A stretch of DNA of 12,674 nucleotides from Stenotrophomonas sp. Its GTDB lineage: Bacteria; Pseudomonadota; Gammaproteobacteria; Xanthomonadales; Xanthomonadaceae. The stretch spans positions 3,764-16,437 of the forward strand of contig DQIG01000077.1 in assembly GCA_003525885.1 (NCBI GenBank), written 5' to 3'. The position numbers were made by a program, and so were the translations under genes. The notes below the pieces were generated by a model, which saw nothing but the letters and a program-made list of their open reading frames with translations, had not been told where the DNA came from and did no database searches. Shown piece by piece: positions 1-6,012 of the stretch; position 1 is the stretch's first letter, and the number at the start of each line of letters is the position of its first letter.

Positions 1-107
1 CGATGCGGCTTGCCCAGCGCCAGCGGTGCCCCGATCCGCAGCGGCCCGTCCACGCGCGCAAACAACCAGTCGACGGCGGCGTCCAGGTCGGTGAGGTGTT
101 CGGTCAT
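1..107 (-). CDS. Partial gene, 5' end only: probable acetyl-CoA hydrolase/transferase-family protein
   Basis: The start codon is at 105-107 on the minus strand and the frame stays open to the window edge, giving the first 35 residues. The segment around residues 24-35 (RIGAPLALGKPH) resembles the N-terminal 'R-L-G-x-P-L-x-L-G-K-P-N' stretch I associate with acetyl-CoA hydrolase/CoA-transferase proteins. These move CoA between short acyl groups in the cytoplasm. A weak ribosome site (AGGA) lies about 10 nt before the ATG. The flavin reductase gene lies 34 bp upstream on the same strand, so the two may be co-transcribed. With only 35 residues the family call is tentative; that it is a real start is more secure than its name. 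Confidence 0.5.
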   Translation of the reverse strand, partial: MTEHLTDLDAAVDWLFARVDGPLRIGAPLALGKPH

Positions 108-141
108 GCGCGGCGGTCCTGCGTGTGGGGGAGTGCTGGCA

Positions 142-699
142 TTACAGCATGTCGGGCTTGAACCGCCGTCGACGCGAGACTTCCGCGCCGGACACCATGA
201 ACTGCCCATCGCCCCGGTAGTGCACCGTGCGCGGCAGTTTCGGCCGGGGCGCAACATGGGCGCGCACGATCTCCCAGATGAACAGGTTGCTCGACGCCAC
301 CTGGCTGTCGTCGTACAAGCGGCATTCGAAGCACGAATGGCATTGGCCGACCAGCGGTGCACCGACCTCGCGCGCGGGCAGTGCATCGAGCTCGAAACGG
401 GCGAACTTGTCGACCTCGCGACCGCTGCAGTTGCCGATGTCCACCACGGTATCGAGCAGCTCCACTCCGGGCACGTTGATCACGCACTCGCCACTGCCGA
501 CCGCCAGTGCATGGCTGTGGTTCTCGTTCCATAGATACGTCGCAACCAGCGACGGCGAGAAGCCCATCACCATGTGCCAGCCCATCGTCATCAGGTTGCG
601 CTGGCCCTGCCACGCGGTACTGACCAGCACGATCGGGCCGGGTTCGAGGAAGCGGCGGGCCTGCTCGACCGGGAAGTCCTTCTTGGGCAGCGCTTTCAT
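142..699 (-). CDS. Flavin reductase family protein (FMN-binding split barrel)
   Basis: This 185-residue protein has the flavin reductase-like layout. Near the N-terminus comes a 'PGPIVLVST' strand (about residues 20-28), then 'RNLMTMGW' (34-41), which corresponds to the N-(L/I)-x-(T/A) flavin-contacting stretch of the family. A long middle region includes 'CVINVPG', and the C-terminal half carries a strand of the barrel (SSNLFIWEIVRAHV). Family members bind FMN or FAD and either reduce free flavin with NAD(P)H or act as small flavoproteins. Substrate cannot be read from sequence. There is no signal peptide, so it should be cytoplasmic. The ATG at 697-699 has a modest AGG six nucleotides upstream. 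It is divergent from the BlaI-type repressor gene and reads into the partial gene at the window's left edge. The last residues (SRRRRFKPDML) are basic and of unknown role. Confidence 0.85.
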   Translation of the reverse strand: MKALPKKDFPVEQARRFLEPGPIVLVSTAWQGQRNLMTMGWHMVMGFSPSLVATYLWNENHSHALAVGSGECVINVPGVELLDTVVDIGNCSGREVDKFARFELDALPAREVGAPLVGQCHSCFECRLYDDSQVASSNLFIWEIVRAHVAPRPKLPRTVHYRGDGQFMVSGAEVSRRRRFKPDML

Positions 700-763
700 C
701 CGGGGCCTGAGGGCGGGAGGAACCGATGCTGGCGCAGCCGGGATGAACCCGGAGTCGAGGGGC

Positions 764-792
764 TTGACAGGCGGGTTGATTACGCGCGTAAT
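764..792 (+). promoter_or_regulatory. Sigma70-type promoter of the BlaI/M56 operon
   Basis: A perfect -35 hexamer TTGACA lies at 764-769. A 17-bp spacer separates it from CGTAAT at 787-792, a -10 with four of six consensus matches including the final T. The predicted transcription start is near 799, about 20 nt before the repressor ATG at 819. Operator 1 covers the end of the spacer and the whole -10. Operator 2 covers the transcript leader. This is the geometry expected for an autorepressed BlaI-type gene. The hexamers are seen directly; use of this promoter is inferred. Confidence 0.65.
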
Positions 793-793
793 C
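778..793. promoter_or_regulatory. Operator 1, perfect 16-bp palindrome (BlaI-type)
   Basis: GATTACGCGCGTAATC is a perfect 16-bp palindrome with core TTAC-N4-GTAA. BlaI/MecI/CopY repressors bind short palindromes with TAC/GTA half-sites, so this is the natural site for the repressor encoded 26 bp downstream. It overlaps the -10 box, so bound repressor would block RNA polymerase. Confidence 0.75.
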
Positions 794-801
794 AGATCGT
801 C

Positions 802-817
802 GATTACGGATGTAAAC
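802..817. promoter_or_regulatory. Operator 2, second TTAC-N4-GTAA site
   Basis: GATTACGGATGTAAAC repeats the operator 1 core (TTAC-N4-GTAA) with one imperfect outer base pair. It starts exactly 24 bp after operator 1. It lies between the predicted transcription start and the repressor ATG and contains the only ribosome-binding-like bases (CGGA) before that ATG. Two sites on nearly the same helix face suggest cooperative binding of two repressor dimers. Confidence 0.7.
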
Positions 818-818
818 C

Positions 819-1184
819 ATGACCCCGATCAGCGAAGCCGAAGCCGTTGTGATGGAGGTGCTGTGGCAGCAGGCACCGCGCAGCGCCGAAGACGTGGTCG
901 CCGCGCTGGCGCATCGCGACTGGGCCGAACCGACCATCAAAACCCTGCTCAACCGCCTGCTGACCAAGGGCGCGATCGCCGCCGAGCGTGACGGCCGGCG
1001 CTACCTGTACCGGCCGCTGCTGCAACGCCAGACCTGGGTGGACGCGCAGAGCCAGGACTTCATCGGCCGCGTCTTCGAGGGCAGGGTGGCGCCGCTGGTG
1101 GCGCATTTCAGCGAGCGCGGCCAGTTGAGTGCGCAGGACATCGCCGAACTGAAGAAGCTGATCCAGGAGCTGGACCATGACTGA
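819..1184 (+). CDS. BlaI/MecI/CopY-family transcriptional repressor
   Basis: This 121-residue protein matches the family's usual length and plan. Residues 1-70 form a winged helix, with 'ISEAEAVVMEVLW' as the first helix, 'SAEDVVAAL' as the second and 'PTIKTLLNRLLTKGAI' as the recognition helix and wing start, followed by 'RDGRRYLYRPL'. Residues 75-121 are the helical dimerisation part. In staphylococcal BlaI/MecI, inactivation is cleavage at an N-F bond in this second part; the equivalent place here appears to be 'VAHFSE' (H96-F97), an inference by alignment from memory. The start is supported by position just after operator 2 and a weak CGGA eight nucleotides upstream. Its stop overlaps the start of the M56 protease gene by 8 nt, so repressor and inactivating protease are translationally linked. 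It likely represses its own operon through the two operators. Confidence 0.9.
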   Translation: MTPISEAEAVVMEVLWQQAPRSAEDVVAALAHRDWAEPTIKTLLNRLLTKGAIAAERDGRRYLYRPLLQRQTWVDAQSQDFIGRVFEGRVAPLVAHFSERGQLSAQDIAELKKLIQELDHD

Positions 1185-2379
1185 GCTGCTCGACGGACTG
1201 TGGCAGGCCAGCCTGTGGCTGGCGGTGGGCGTGTTGCTGCTGGCGGCGCTGCGACCGATGCTGGTGAGCCTGGGCGGCGCCGGGCTGGCCTACCGCAGCT
1301 GGTGGCTGCTGCCGCTGCTGCTGGTGGCCCTGCTGCTGCCGTTGCCGCAGGTCGCGCTGTTGCAGCATGTACCGGCATTGCCGTTGAAAGTGGTGCCGGG
1401 GGCCAGCGACAGTGTGGATGGGCAGTTGATGCCCGGGGCTTGGCTGTTGCTGATGGCATGGGCGCTGGGCATGGGTATCTGCCTGCTGCGCGACCTGCGC
1501 GCACAACGCCGCTTTGAACGGAACATGGGCCCGCTGAAGCCACGCGCCGACGGCAGCTGGCAGGCCAGTAGCGATCCTGGCCTGCCGGCACTGGTCGGTC
1601 TGTGGCGCCCACGCATCGTGGTCGGCCCCGATTTCGATCAGCAGTTCACTGCGCAGGAACAGGGCCTGATCCTGCAGCACGAGCGCAGCCACCGACGCAA
1701 TGGCGATCACTGGGCCAATGGTGCCCTGATGCTGATACGCGCCGTGTTCTGGTTCCATCCTCTTCTGTCATGGGCTTCACGCTGCTTCCTGCGCGACCAG
1801 GAACTGGCCTGTGATGCTCGCACCATGGACCCGCAGCCGGCGCTGCGCGGCCTCTATGCCAGCACGCTGCTGAAGGCGCAGCTGGTGCACCCGGTTGCGC
1901 CCGCAGTCTGCCATTGGCGCAGCCAACCCGTGTTGAAGGAGCGTATCGCCATGTTGAAGCAGTCCAAGCGGAAGGCATTGCCGTGGGTATCGGGGCAGGT
2001 GCTGGTGGTCGGGTTGTGCGTGGGAATGGGAGCGGTGGCGTGGGCCAGCCAGGGCAGTACGCTGGCCGGCAGCCCAGCAGCGGCCGACCTGGATCGGGAG
2101 ATCCAGGTCGACAAGATGCCGCCGCCGTCCTACCCGAAGTCTGCGATCGAGCAGCGCCAGGTGGGCGTGGTGAACCTGCGTGTGGAAGTGGATGCGCAGG
2201 GGCATCCCAGCGATGTCCGCGTGCTCAGCGCCACCAATCCGGGTGTGTTCGATGCGGTGTCGATCGCCGCTGCGCGCAGCTGGACCTATCGTCCGGCGAT
2301 GAAGAATGGCAAGCCGGTGGCAGGGGCAGTGAAGATTCCGATCACCTTTGCCATGGACGACACCGAGGACGCGAAGTGA
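1177..2379 (+). CDS. M56 (BlaR1-type) membrane metallopeptidase with C-terminal TonB domain
   Basis: This 400-residue integral membrane protein has N-terminal hydrophobic segments at about 8-27, 40-63 and 87-105. A cytoplasmic peptidase domain (about 106-269) carries the zinc motif HERSH (168-172), the likely third ligand Glu209 in ELACDA, and the family's KERIAML stretch (255-261). A last membrane helix lies at about 270-290. Residues 315-394 are a TonB C-terminal domain: PPPSYPKSA, a VGVVNLRVEVDAQG strand, FDAVSIAAARSWTYRPA, NGKPV and KIPITFAM. In BlaR1 the outward domain is a penicillin sensor; here it is TonB-like, so a different envelope signal or partner is implied. The presumed job is to sense and then cut the neighbouring BlaI-type repressor. 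A strong AGGAG lies 7 nt before the ATG. The stop overlaps the next gene (GTGA). Confidence 0.9.
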   Translation: MTELLDGLWQASLWLAVGVLLLAALRPMLVSLGGAGLAYRSWWLLPLLLVALLLPLPQVALLQHVPALPLKVVPGASDSVDGQLMPGAWLLLMAWALGMGICLLRDLRAQRRFERNMGPLKPRADGSWQASSDPGLPALVGLWRPRIVVGPDFDQQFTAQEQGLILQHERSHRRNGDHWANGALMLIRAVFWFHPLLSWASRCFLRDQELACDARTMDPQPALRGLYASTLLKAQLVHPVAPAVCHWRSQPVLKERIAMLKQSKRKALPWVSGQVLVVGLCVGMGAVAWASQGSTLAGSPAAADLDREIQVDKMPPPSYPKSAIEQRQVGVVNLRVEVDAQGHPSDVRVLSATNPGVFDAVSIAAARSWTYRPAMKNGKPVAGAVKIPITFAMDDTEDAK

Positions 2380-2939
2380 AGTGCGTGCCGCTGTTGATGA
2401 TGGCGGCGCTGTTGGCAGGATGCGCAACCCAGGAGCGACTGACCACCGCCGATACCCGCAGCGAGAATGTCGGCCACCAGCGACTGCAACCGCGGGCGGG
2501 CGGCGGCAGTGGGCAGCTGCAGGCGTATTCGCTGGGTGCGACCGAGGGCTACCGGATGCCGCAGCTGTACGCGGCACCGGACCCGGAGGTGGGCGATCGT
2601 GACCCGCGCGCGGAACTGGCGCCGACCACCATCTGCCTGCAGGTGGTGGTTGATGCCAGCGGTGCTGTGGAGCGCAGCCTGCCGTTGACCGATCGCCCTG
2701 AGTGCGCGGCGGGTGCCATGCGCGAGAACTCCCCCCTGCTGCAGGCTGCGCAGGATGCCGTGGCGATGTGGAAGTACTCGTCCGCGGCGGTCTGCCACTT
2801 CGCGGCTGGCAAGGTGCCCGCCGACCGCGGCGACTGCCGCGGCGCCGAACGGGTCGAGCCGGTGGCCGTTACCCTGCAGTACGCCTTCACCTTCGAGATC
2901 GTGAAGGGCCAGCATGTGGTGCGTACGCAGGGGCAGTAA
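2376..2939 (+). CDS. TonB-like lipoprotein, function unknown (GTG start)
   Basis: I place the start at GTG 2376, which overlaps the M56 stop as GTGA and has a textbook GAGGA six nucleotides upstream. This yields 187 residues beginning with a lipoprotein signal: Lys2, a hydrophobic run, and lipobox LAGC with the lipidated Cys at residue 16. Residues 83-178 recall a degenerate TonB C-terminal fold: 'CLQVVVDASGAVERSLPL', then 'AVAMWKYSSAAV', then 'VAVTLQYAFTFEI'. Four further cysteines (87, 110, 140, 154) could form disulfides in the periplasm. The pairing with an upstream protease that itself ends in a TonB domain suggests the two interact or compete for one partner. No enzymatic motif is visible. 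Frame and start are secure; the function is not. Confidence 0.75.
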   Translation: MKCVPLLMMAALLAGCATQERLTTADTRSENVGHQRLQPRAGGGSGQLQAYSLGATEGYRMPQLYAAPDPEVGDRDPRAELAPTTICLQVVVDASGAVERSLPLTDRPECAAGAMRENSPLLQAAQDAVAMWKYSSAAVCHFAAGKVPADRGDCRGAERVEPVAVTLQYAFTFEIVKGQHVVRTQGQ

Positions 2940-2969
2940 TGCCAGGCCAGGCGCGGCCAGGCAGGCGCC

Positions 2970-3000
2970 GTCGCCCGCACCGGCGTACAGTGCGGGCGAC
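2970..3000. repeat. 11-bp perfect inverted repeat between two lipoprotein genes
   Basis: GTCGCCCGCAC (2970-2980) and GTGCGGGCGAC (2990-3000) are perfectly complementary around a 9-nt loop. The stem is GC-rich and sits in the 80-bp gap between the TonB-like lipoprotein stop and the next lipoprotein start. No T-run follows, so it is not a standard terminator. It may stabilise the upstream mRNA, act as a leaky or Rho-assisted terminator, or set different levels of the two gene groups. Confidence 0.7.
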
Positions 3001-3019
3001 ACGGCAACGGATGCTGGGG

Positions 3020-3898
3020 ATGAAGATCTGGACAATCATGCTGGCCGGGTTTACCTGCGTACTGGCCGGTTGCACGCGGCACGGGCAGGACAGCAGTTAC
3101 CTGGATGCGTATCAAAAGGGTCCGCCGGCCTGCTCGGCCGATCGCTACCTGGCACCGTTGGGCGAGGCCGCGCGCGTGGCGTATCTGCGGGGGGCGCTGC
3201 AGGTCCGCCCGCGATCCCCCTGCATCGCGCAGCTGCTCGCTGCCCAGCCGTTGACGTTCCTGCCGGTTGCCCGGCAGGCGATTCTCGATGGCGGAGAACG
3301 CAGTGATCTTTCGCTTCTGGTCAGCGCGGTGGCAATGAAGGTCGATCGCGGCGAAATCACCGCTGCTCAGGTGGATGCGCTGCAGTTGAAGCCGGCCTGT
3401 ATCGATTCCCCAGGGGCACCGGCGCAATGCGCGGAACAGCTGCAGCGCTTGCGGCAGGCCTTGCAGGAACTGAAGGACCCTTCCTCGCGTGTATTGACGC
3501 AGACGTCGAAGGTACGCCTGTCAGACGCATCTGCCACCAGGCGGGTGGAAGCCGCGCTTGCCATGCGCACGGCCGATGCACCGGCCGCAAGCGGTGTTGT
3601 GTGCGGCGGGACCACCCTGCCATGCCACGAGGTCACGCATATGGAACTGCGCGTGGATGGTCAGCCGGTTCGCGTGGCCTACTCGGTGTACCGCGATCTC
3701 TTCGATCTGCACCGCGGAACCCTGAAGGCGGATGCTGGCGGCGGTGTGCTCGACCTGCAGGGCGGCGACGCGTCGGAGAGCTACAACGTGCGAATCCGCT
3801 TCGATGCGCAGCGCGTGCTGTCACGGCAGATGTATGCGGGCACTGCGCAGGATGACCTGCTGCAGGAAACCGTCTATCACGAGGTGATCTACGAATGA
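3020..3898 (+). CDS. Hypothetical lipoprotein, cysteine-rich, no recognised domain
   Basis: With the start at 3020 the protein has 292 residues and a good lipoprotein signal (MKIWTIMLAG, lipobox LAGC, lipidated Cys18). An alternative in-frame ATG at 3011 adds three residues, but ACGGA is better spaced (8 nt) for 3020. Six further cysteines in the mature part (38, 68, 127, 137, 195, 202) suggest up to three disulfides and hence a periplasmic or surface location. Residues 40-160 are mainly helical and carry an 'EITAAQVDALQLKPACID' stretch. Residues 205-292 look beta-rich ('MELRVDGQPVRVAYSVYRD', 'YNVRIRFDAQRVLSRQMY'). I recognise no family. It follows the 2970-3000 hairpin and overlaps the next gene by ATGA, so those two are translationally coupled. 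An operon role with the BlaI/M56 genes is inferred from position only. Confidence 0.7.
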   Translation: MKIWTIMLAGFTCVLAGCTRHGQDSSYLDAYQKGPPACSADRYLAPLGEAARVAYLRGALQVRPRSPCIAQLLAAQPLTFLPVARQAILDGGERSDLSLLVSAVAMKVDRGEITAAQVDALQLKPACIDSPGAPAQCAEQLQRLRQALQELKDPSSRVLTQTSKVRLSDASATRRVEAALAMRTADAPAASGVVCGGTTLPCHEVTHMELRVDGQPVRVAYSVYRDLFDLHRGTLKADAGGGVLDLQGGDASESYNVRIRFDAQRVLSRQMYAGTAQDDLLQETVYHEVIYE

Positions 3899-4347
3899 TC
3901 AGAGCGTTCGTTACCATCATCCTGGCGTACCTGGGGCTGCATATGACGCCTTGCCTGGCCATGGAGCGAGACCAGGGCGCCGATATGGTGGTCATCGCAA
4001 CCCGGTTCATCGCCGTCCACGACGCGCGTGATGACACCGCGCGCAATGCAGACGAACCCTTCATCGAAGACCGTGTGATCCCTGCCGTACACGCGATGGT
4101 GGAACGCGGGGGTGGTCGACTGACGCGGGCGCAGCTGCAGGCACTGATCGAATTCATGATCGTGGCCGATGGCATGGCCAGTGAGCAAATCAGCGAGATG
4201 GCTGCGACGCTTTACCGCAGGCAGGGGCCTGCAGTGTGCACATTGCTGAAGAGCATGCCGGCAACCCGCCGCAGCGTCGTCATTGCGCGAATCCGCAGTG
4301 GCATTGCGCCCACTGCAGCACGGAACCGCCCTGCAGTGTGCGGGTGA
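3895..4347 (+). CDS. Hypothetical small secreted protein
   Basis: This 150-residue protein starts at an ATG that overlaps the preceding stop (ATGA), with GAGGTG eight nucleotides upstream. Residues 1-22 form a signal peptide (MIRAFVTIILAYLGLH then TPCLA), probably cleaved before Met23. The mature part is mostly predicted helix, with no motif I recognise. It has two mature cysteines (115 and 149), one next to the C-terminus, that could form a disulfide. Cys20 lies in the signal and the flanking residues do not form a clear lipobox, so I call it secreted rather than lipidated. It is the last gene of the rightward set and ends 22 bp short of the stop of the convergent metallohydrolase gene. It may work with the lipoprotein encoded just before it. 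Confidence 0.7.
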   Translation: MIRAFVTIILAYLGLHMTPCLAMERDQGADMVVIATRFIAVHDARDDTARNADEPFIEDRVIPAVHAMVERGGGRLTRAQLQALIEFMIVADGMASEQISEMAATLYRRQGPAVCTLLKSMPATRRSVVIARIRSGIAPTAARNRPAVCG

Positions 4348-4357
4348 TGCCCGGCTC

Positions 4358-4379
4358 CGGGGCGAAGGCTTACGCCCCG
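4358..4379. terminator. Hairpin between convergent genes, possible weak two-way terminator
   Basis: CGGGGCG (4358-4364) pairs with CGCCCCG (4373-4379) around an 8-nt loop. It lies 10 bp after the small secreted protein's stop and overlaps the last codons of the metallohydrolase on the other strand. Neither strand has a T-run after the stem, so strength as an intrinsic terminator is doubtful. Confidence 0.4.
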
Positions 4380-5170
4380 CCCTGGATGTTGGCCTTCACC
4401 GCCGGCTGCATCAGCGCCGGCTCGGCCAACGTCGCGTCGCGGGCCTGGCGCACGCTGACGAACTCCGCCTCGGCCACGCCGTCATGCACGTGGATGTTGT
4501 GCGCGCGCTGTTCGCCGACGGTGGTTTCGTTGGCGAAATCACGACCGCCCGGGCCGTAGTCGTGGCAGACGAACACGCGGGTCGCATCGGGCAGGGCCAG
4601 CAGGCGCTGGATCGAGCGGTACAGTTGTGCTGCATCACCGCCTGGGAAGTCGCAGCGGGCGGTGCCGCCGTCGGGCATGAACAGCGAGTCGCCGGTGAAC
4701 AGCGCATCGCCGATCAGGTAGGCGATGCTGTCGCTGGTGTGGCCGGGTACGGCGATCACCTGGCCATGCAGCTCGCCAACGGCAAAGGTTTCGCCATCGC
4801 TGAACAGGTGGTCGAAGATTTCATCCGCACCCGGAAGCTGCAGGCCATAGCGCGGTGCGAACGTGGCCTGCACCGCGCGGATGCCTTCACCGATGGCCAG
4901 CGTGGCCTGAGGGAAGCGCTGCTTGAGCCGGCGCCCGGCCGACACATGGTCGGCGTGGGCGTGGGTTTCCAGCAGCCAGCGCAGCCGCAGGCCCTGCAGT
5001 TCGATGGCCCGCAGCACTTCGCGCAGCGGTGACTCGCTGCTGGCATCGGTGTCCGGGTCGTAGTCCAGGACCGGGTCGATCAGCGCCGCCTCGCAGCTGG
5101 CCGGGTCGCTGACCAGGTAGCTGAACGTGTTGCTGTCACGGTGGAAGAACGACTGCACCTGGACTGGCAT
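4370..5170 (-). CDS. MBL-fold metallohydrolase, ETHE1/Blh-like persulfide dioxygenase type
   Basis: This 266-residue cytoplasmic protein begins 'DSNTFSYLVSDPAS...IDPVLDYD', typical of the Blh/ETHE1 branch of the metallo-beta-lactamase fold. The metal motif THAHADH spans 69-75 (His70, His72, Asp74, His75). Further conserved positions are His144 (PGHTSDS), Asp161 (FTGDSLF) and His203 (VCHDYGPGGR). His70, His144 and Asp161 correspond to the three iron ligands of ETHE1. The stretch GGTARCDFPGGD (168-179) matches the substrate-side loop of persulfide dioxygenases, which oxidise glutathione persulfide to sulfite. TTVGEQRAHNIHV (217-229) is also typical of this group. It follows the nuclease gene by 11 bp with GAGGAG 7 nt before the ATG. 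A glyoxalase II role is possible but less likely, as that family differs at the C-terminus. Confidence 0.85.
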   Translation of the reverse strand: MPVQVQSFFHRDSNTFSYLVSDPASCEAALIDPVLDYDPDTDASSESPLREVLRAIELQGLRLRWLLETHAHADHVSAGRRLKQRFPQATLAIGEGIRAVQATFAPRYGLQLPGADEIFDHLFSDGETFAVGELHGQVIAVPGHTSDSIAYLIGDALFTGDSLFMPDGGTARCDFPGGDAAQLYRSIQRLLALPDATRVFVCHDYGPGGRDFANETTVGEQRAHNIHVHDGVAEAEFVSVRQARDATLAEPALMQPAVKANIQGGA

Positions 5171-5177
5171 GGAAACG

Positions 5178-5183
5178 CTCCTC
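5178..5183 (-). promoter_or_regulatory. Ribosome-binding site overlapping the nuclease stop
   Basis: On the minus strand the nuclease stop TGA runs straight into GAGGAG, the Shine-Dalgarno of the metallohydrolase, placed 7 nt before its ATG. The overlap fixes the start at 5170 and suggests that ribosomes ending the nuclease gene help start the next one. Confidence 0.8.
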
Positions 5184-6000
5184 AGCGCGTGCCCAGCACG
5201 CGGTTCAGCAACTGCGCCAGGTTCTCACCGGCCAGTCGCAGCTGCGCTTCGGCCAGCGGCCGGTAGCGCTCGGTGTATTCATCACCGATTTTATGCGACG
5301 CCGGATAAACGCCAGCTTGCATGGAGATGCGGCAGCTGGCTTCGGCCCAGGTCTGCGGGTCGCGCTGCGGGTTGGACTGGCGCGCCAGCTTCGGTGCGCG
5401 CTGGCTCTGCAGCACCGGCAGGTAGCCGGCGTCGTCCAGCTTGCGGGTGTTGAGCATGCCGCTGTCCCACAGCGAGTGCAGGTTGGTACCGCGATTGCCG
5501 AACTGCAGCTGGAAATCGTTGCCGCCCTTGTCGTGGGCGTAACCGGCGTGCATCGGCTGGTGAATGTCGCCGACCAGGTGCACGACGAACTTCAGCGCCT
5601 GCAGGCGCTCACCGTCGGTCAGGCTGCGGTCGCCCAGGATGGCGCTCTGTGCTTTCAGGGCCTCGACGATGCAGTTGCCGTTCTTGCAGTGCTTCGGTGC
5701 TTCGTAGTGGCAGTTGTCTTCGGCGATGTTGACGTAGTGCCAGCCGGCCGAACGACGGCCCAGGCCTGGGTCCTTGGCACGCAGCTGGTCGGCCCACGGG
5801 GCGATGCTGGCCAGGGTGGCGTCCGGTTCGGTGGCCAGCAGGCGGTCCACTTCGGCTCGGGCGGTGGGGTTGAGGCGGGCGTCGGCGACTTCGGCAACCA
5901 GGCGGTGGCCTTGCGCGCCCCAGGCATGGGCGGGGGCGGAGACGGACAGCAGGGCCGGCGCGAGGGCGGCGGCGAGGAAGAAGGAGTGCAGGGCTTTCAT
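5182..6000 (-). CDS. S1/P1-type zinc nuclease, secreted
   Basis: This protein hydrolyses single-stranded nucleic acids, and often double-stranded RNA or DNA, to 5'-nucleotides using three zinc ions. With ATG at 5998-6000 it has 272 residues. A signal peptide ends at 'PAHA', leaving Trp27 as the mature N-terminus; that residue's amino group is a zinc ligand in the family. All expected ligands appear in order: Trp27, His32 (WGAQGH), Asp71 (APWAD), His88 (WHYVNI), His141 and Asp145 (HLVGDIHQPMH), His151, His175 and Asp179 (NLHSLWDSG). It is full length and should be active in the periplasm or outside the cell. A GTG two codons upstream is an alternative start. No good ribosome site precedes the ATG, which favours leaderless initiation. 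The same family is known from S. maltophilia. The companion metallohydrolase follows. Confidence 0.93.
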   Translation of the reverse strand: MKALHSFFLAAALAPALLSVSAPAHAWGAQGHRLVAEVADARLNPTARAEVDRLLATEPDATLASIAPWADQLRAKDPGLGRRSAGWHYVNIAEDNCHYEAPKHCKNGNCIVEALKAQSAILGDRSLTDGERLQALKFVVHLVGDIHQPMHAGYAHDKGGNDFQLQFGNRGTNLHSLWDSGMLNTRKLDDAGYLPVLQSQRAPKLARQSNPQRDPQTWAEASCRISMQAGVYPASHKIGDEYTERYRPLAEAQLRLAGENLAQLLNRVLGTR

Positions 6001-6006
6001 GCGCAC

Positions 6007-6012
6007 ATTCTA
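6007..6012 (-). promoter_or_regulatory. -10-like box placed for a leaderless nuclease mRNA
   Basis: On the minus strand TAGAAT (five of six matches to TATAAT) lies exactly six nucleotides before the nuclease ATG, so the usual start of transcription would coincide with the A of that ATG. There is no convincing Shine-Dalgarno and no clear -35. If used, the mRNA would begin with its start codon. Confidence 0.4.

Noticed and set aside
4370..5170. Metallo-beta-lactamase, tempting because a BlaI-type repressor is nearby
   Set aside because: The fold is shared, but the sequence carries ETHE1/Blh features and has no signal peptide. It is on the other strand from the BlaI gene.
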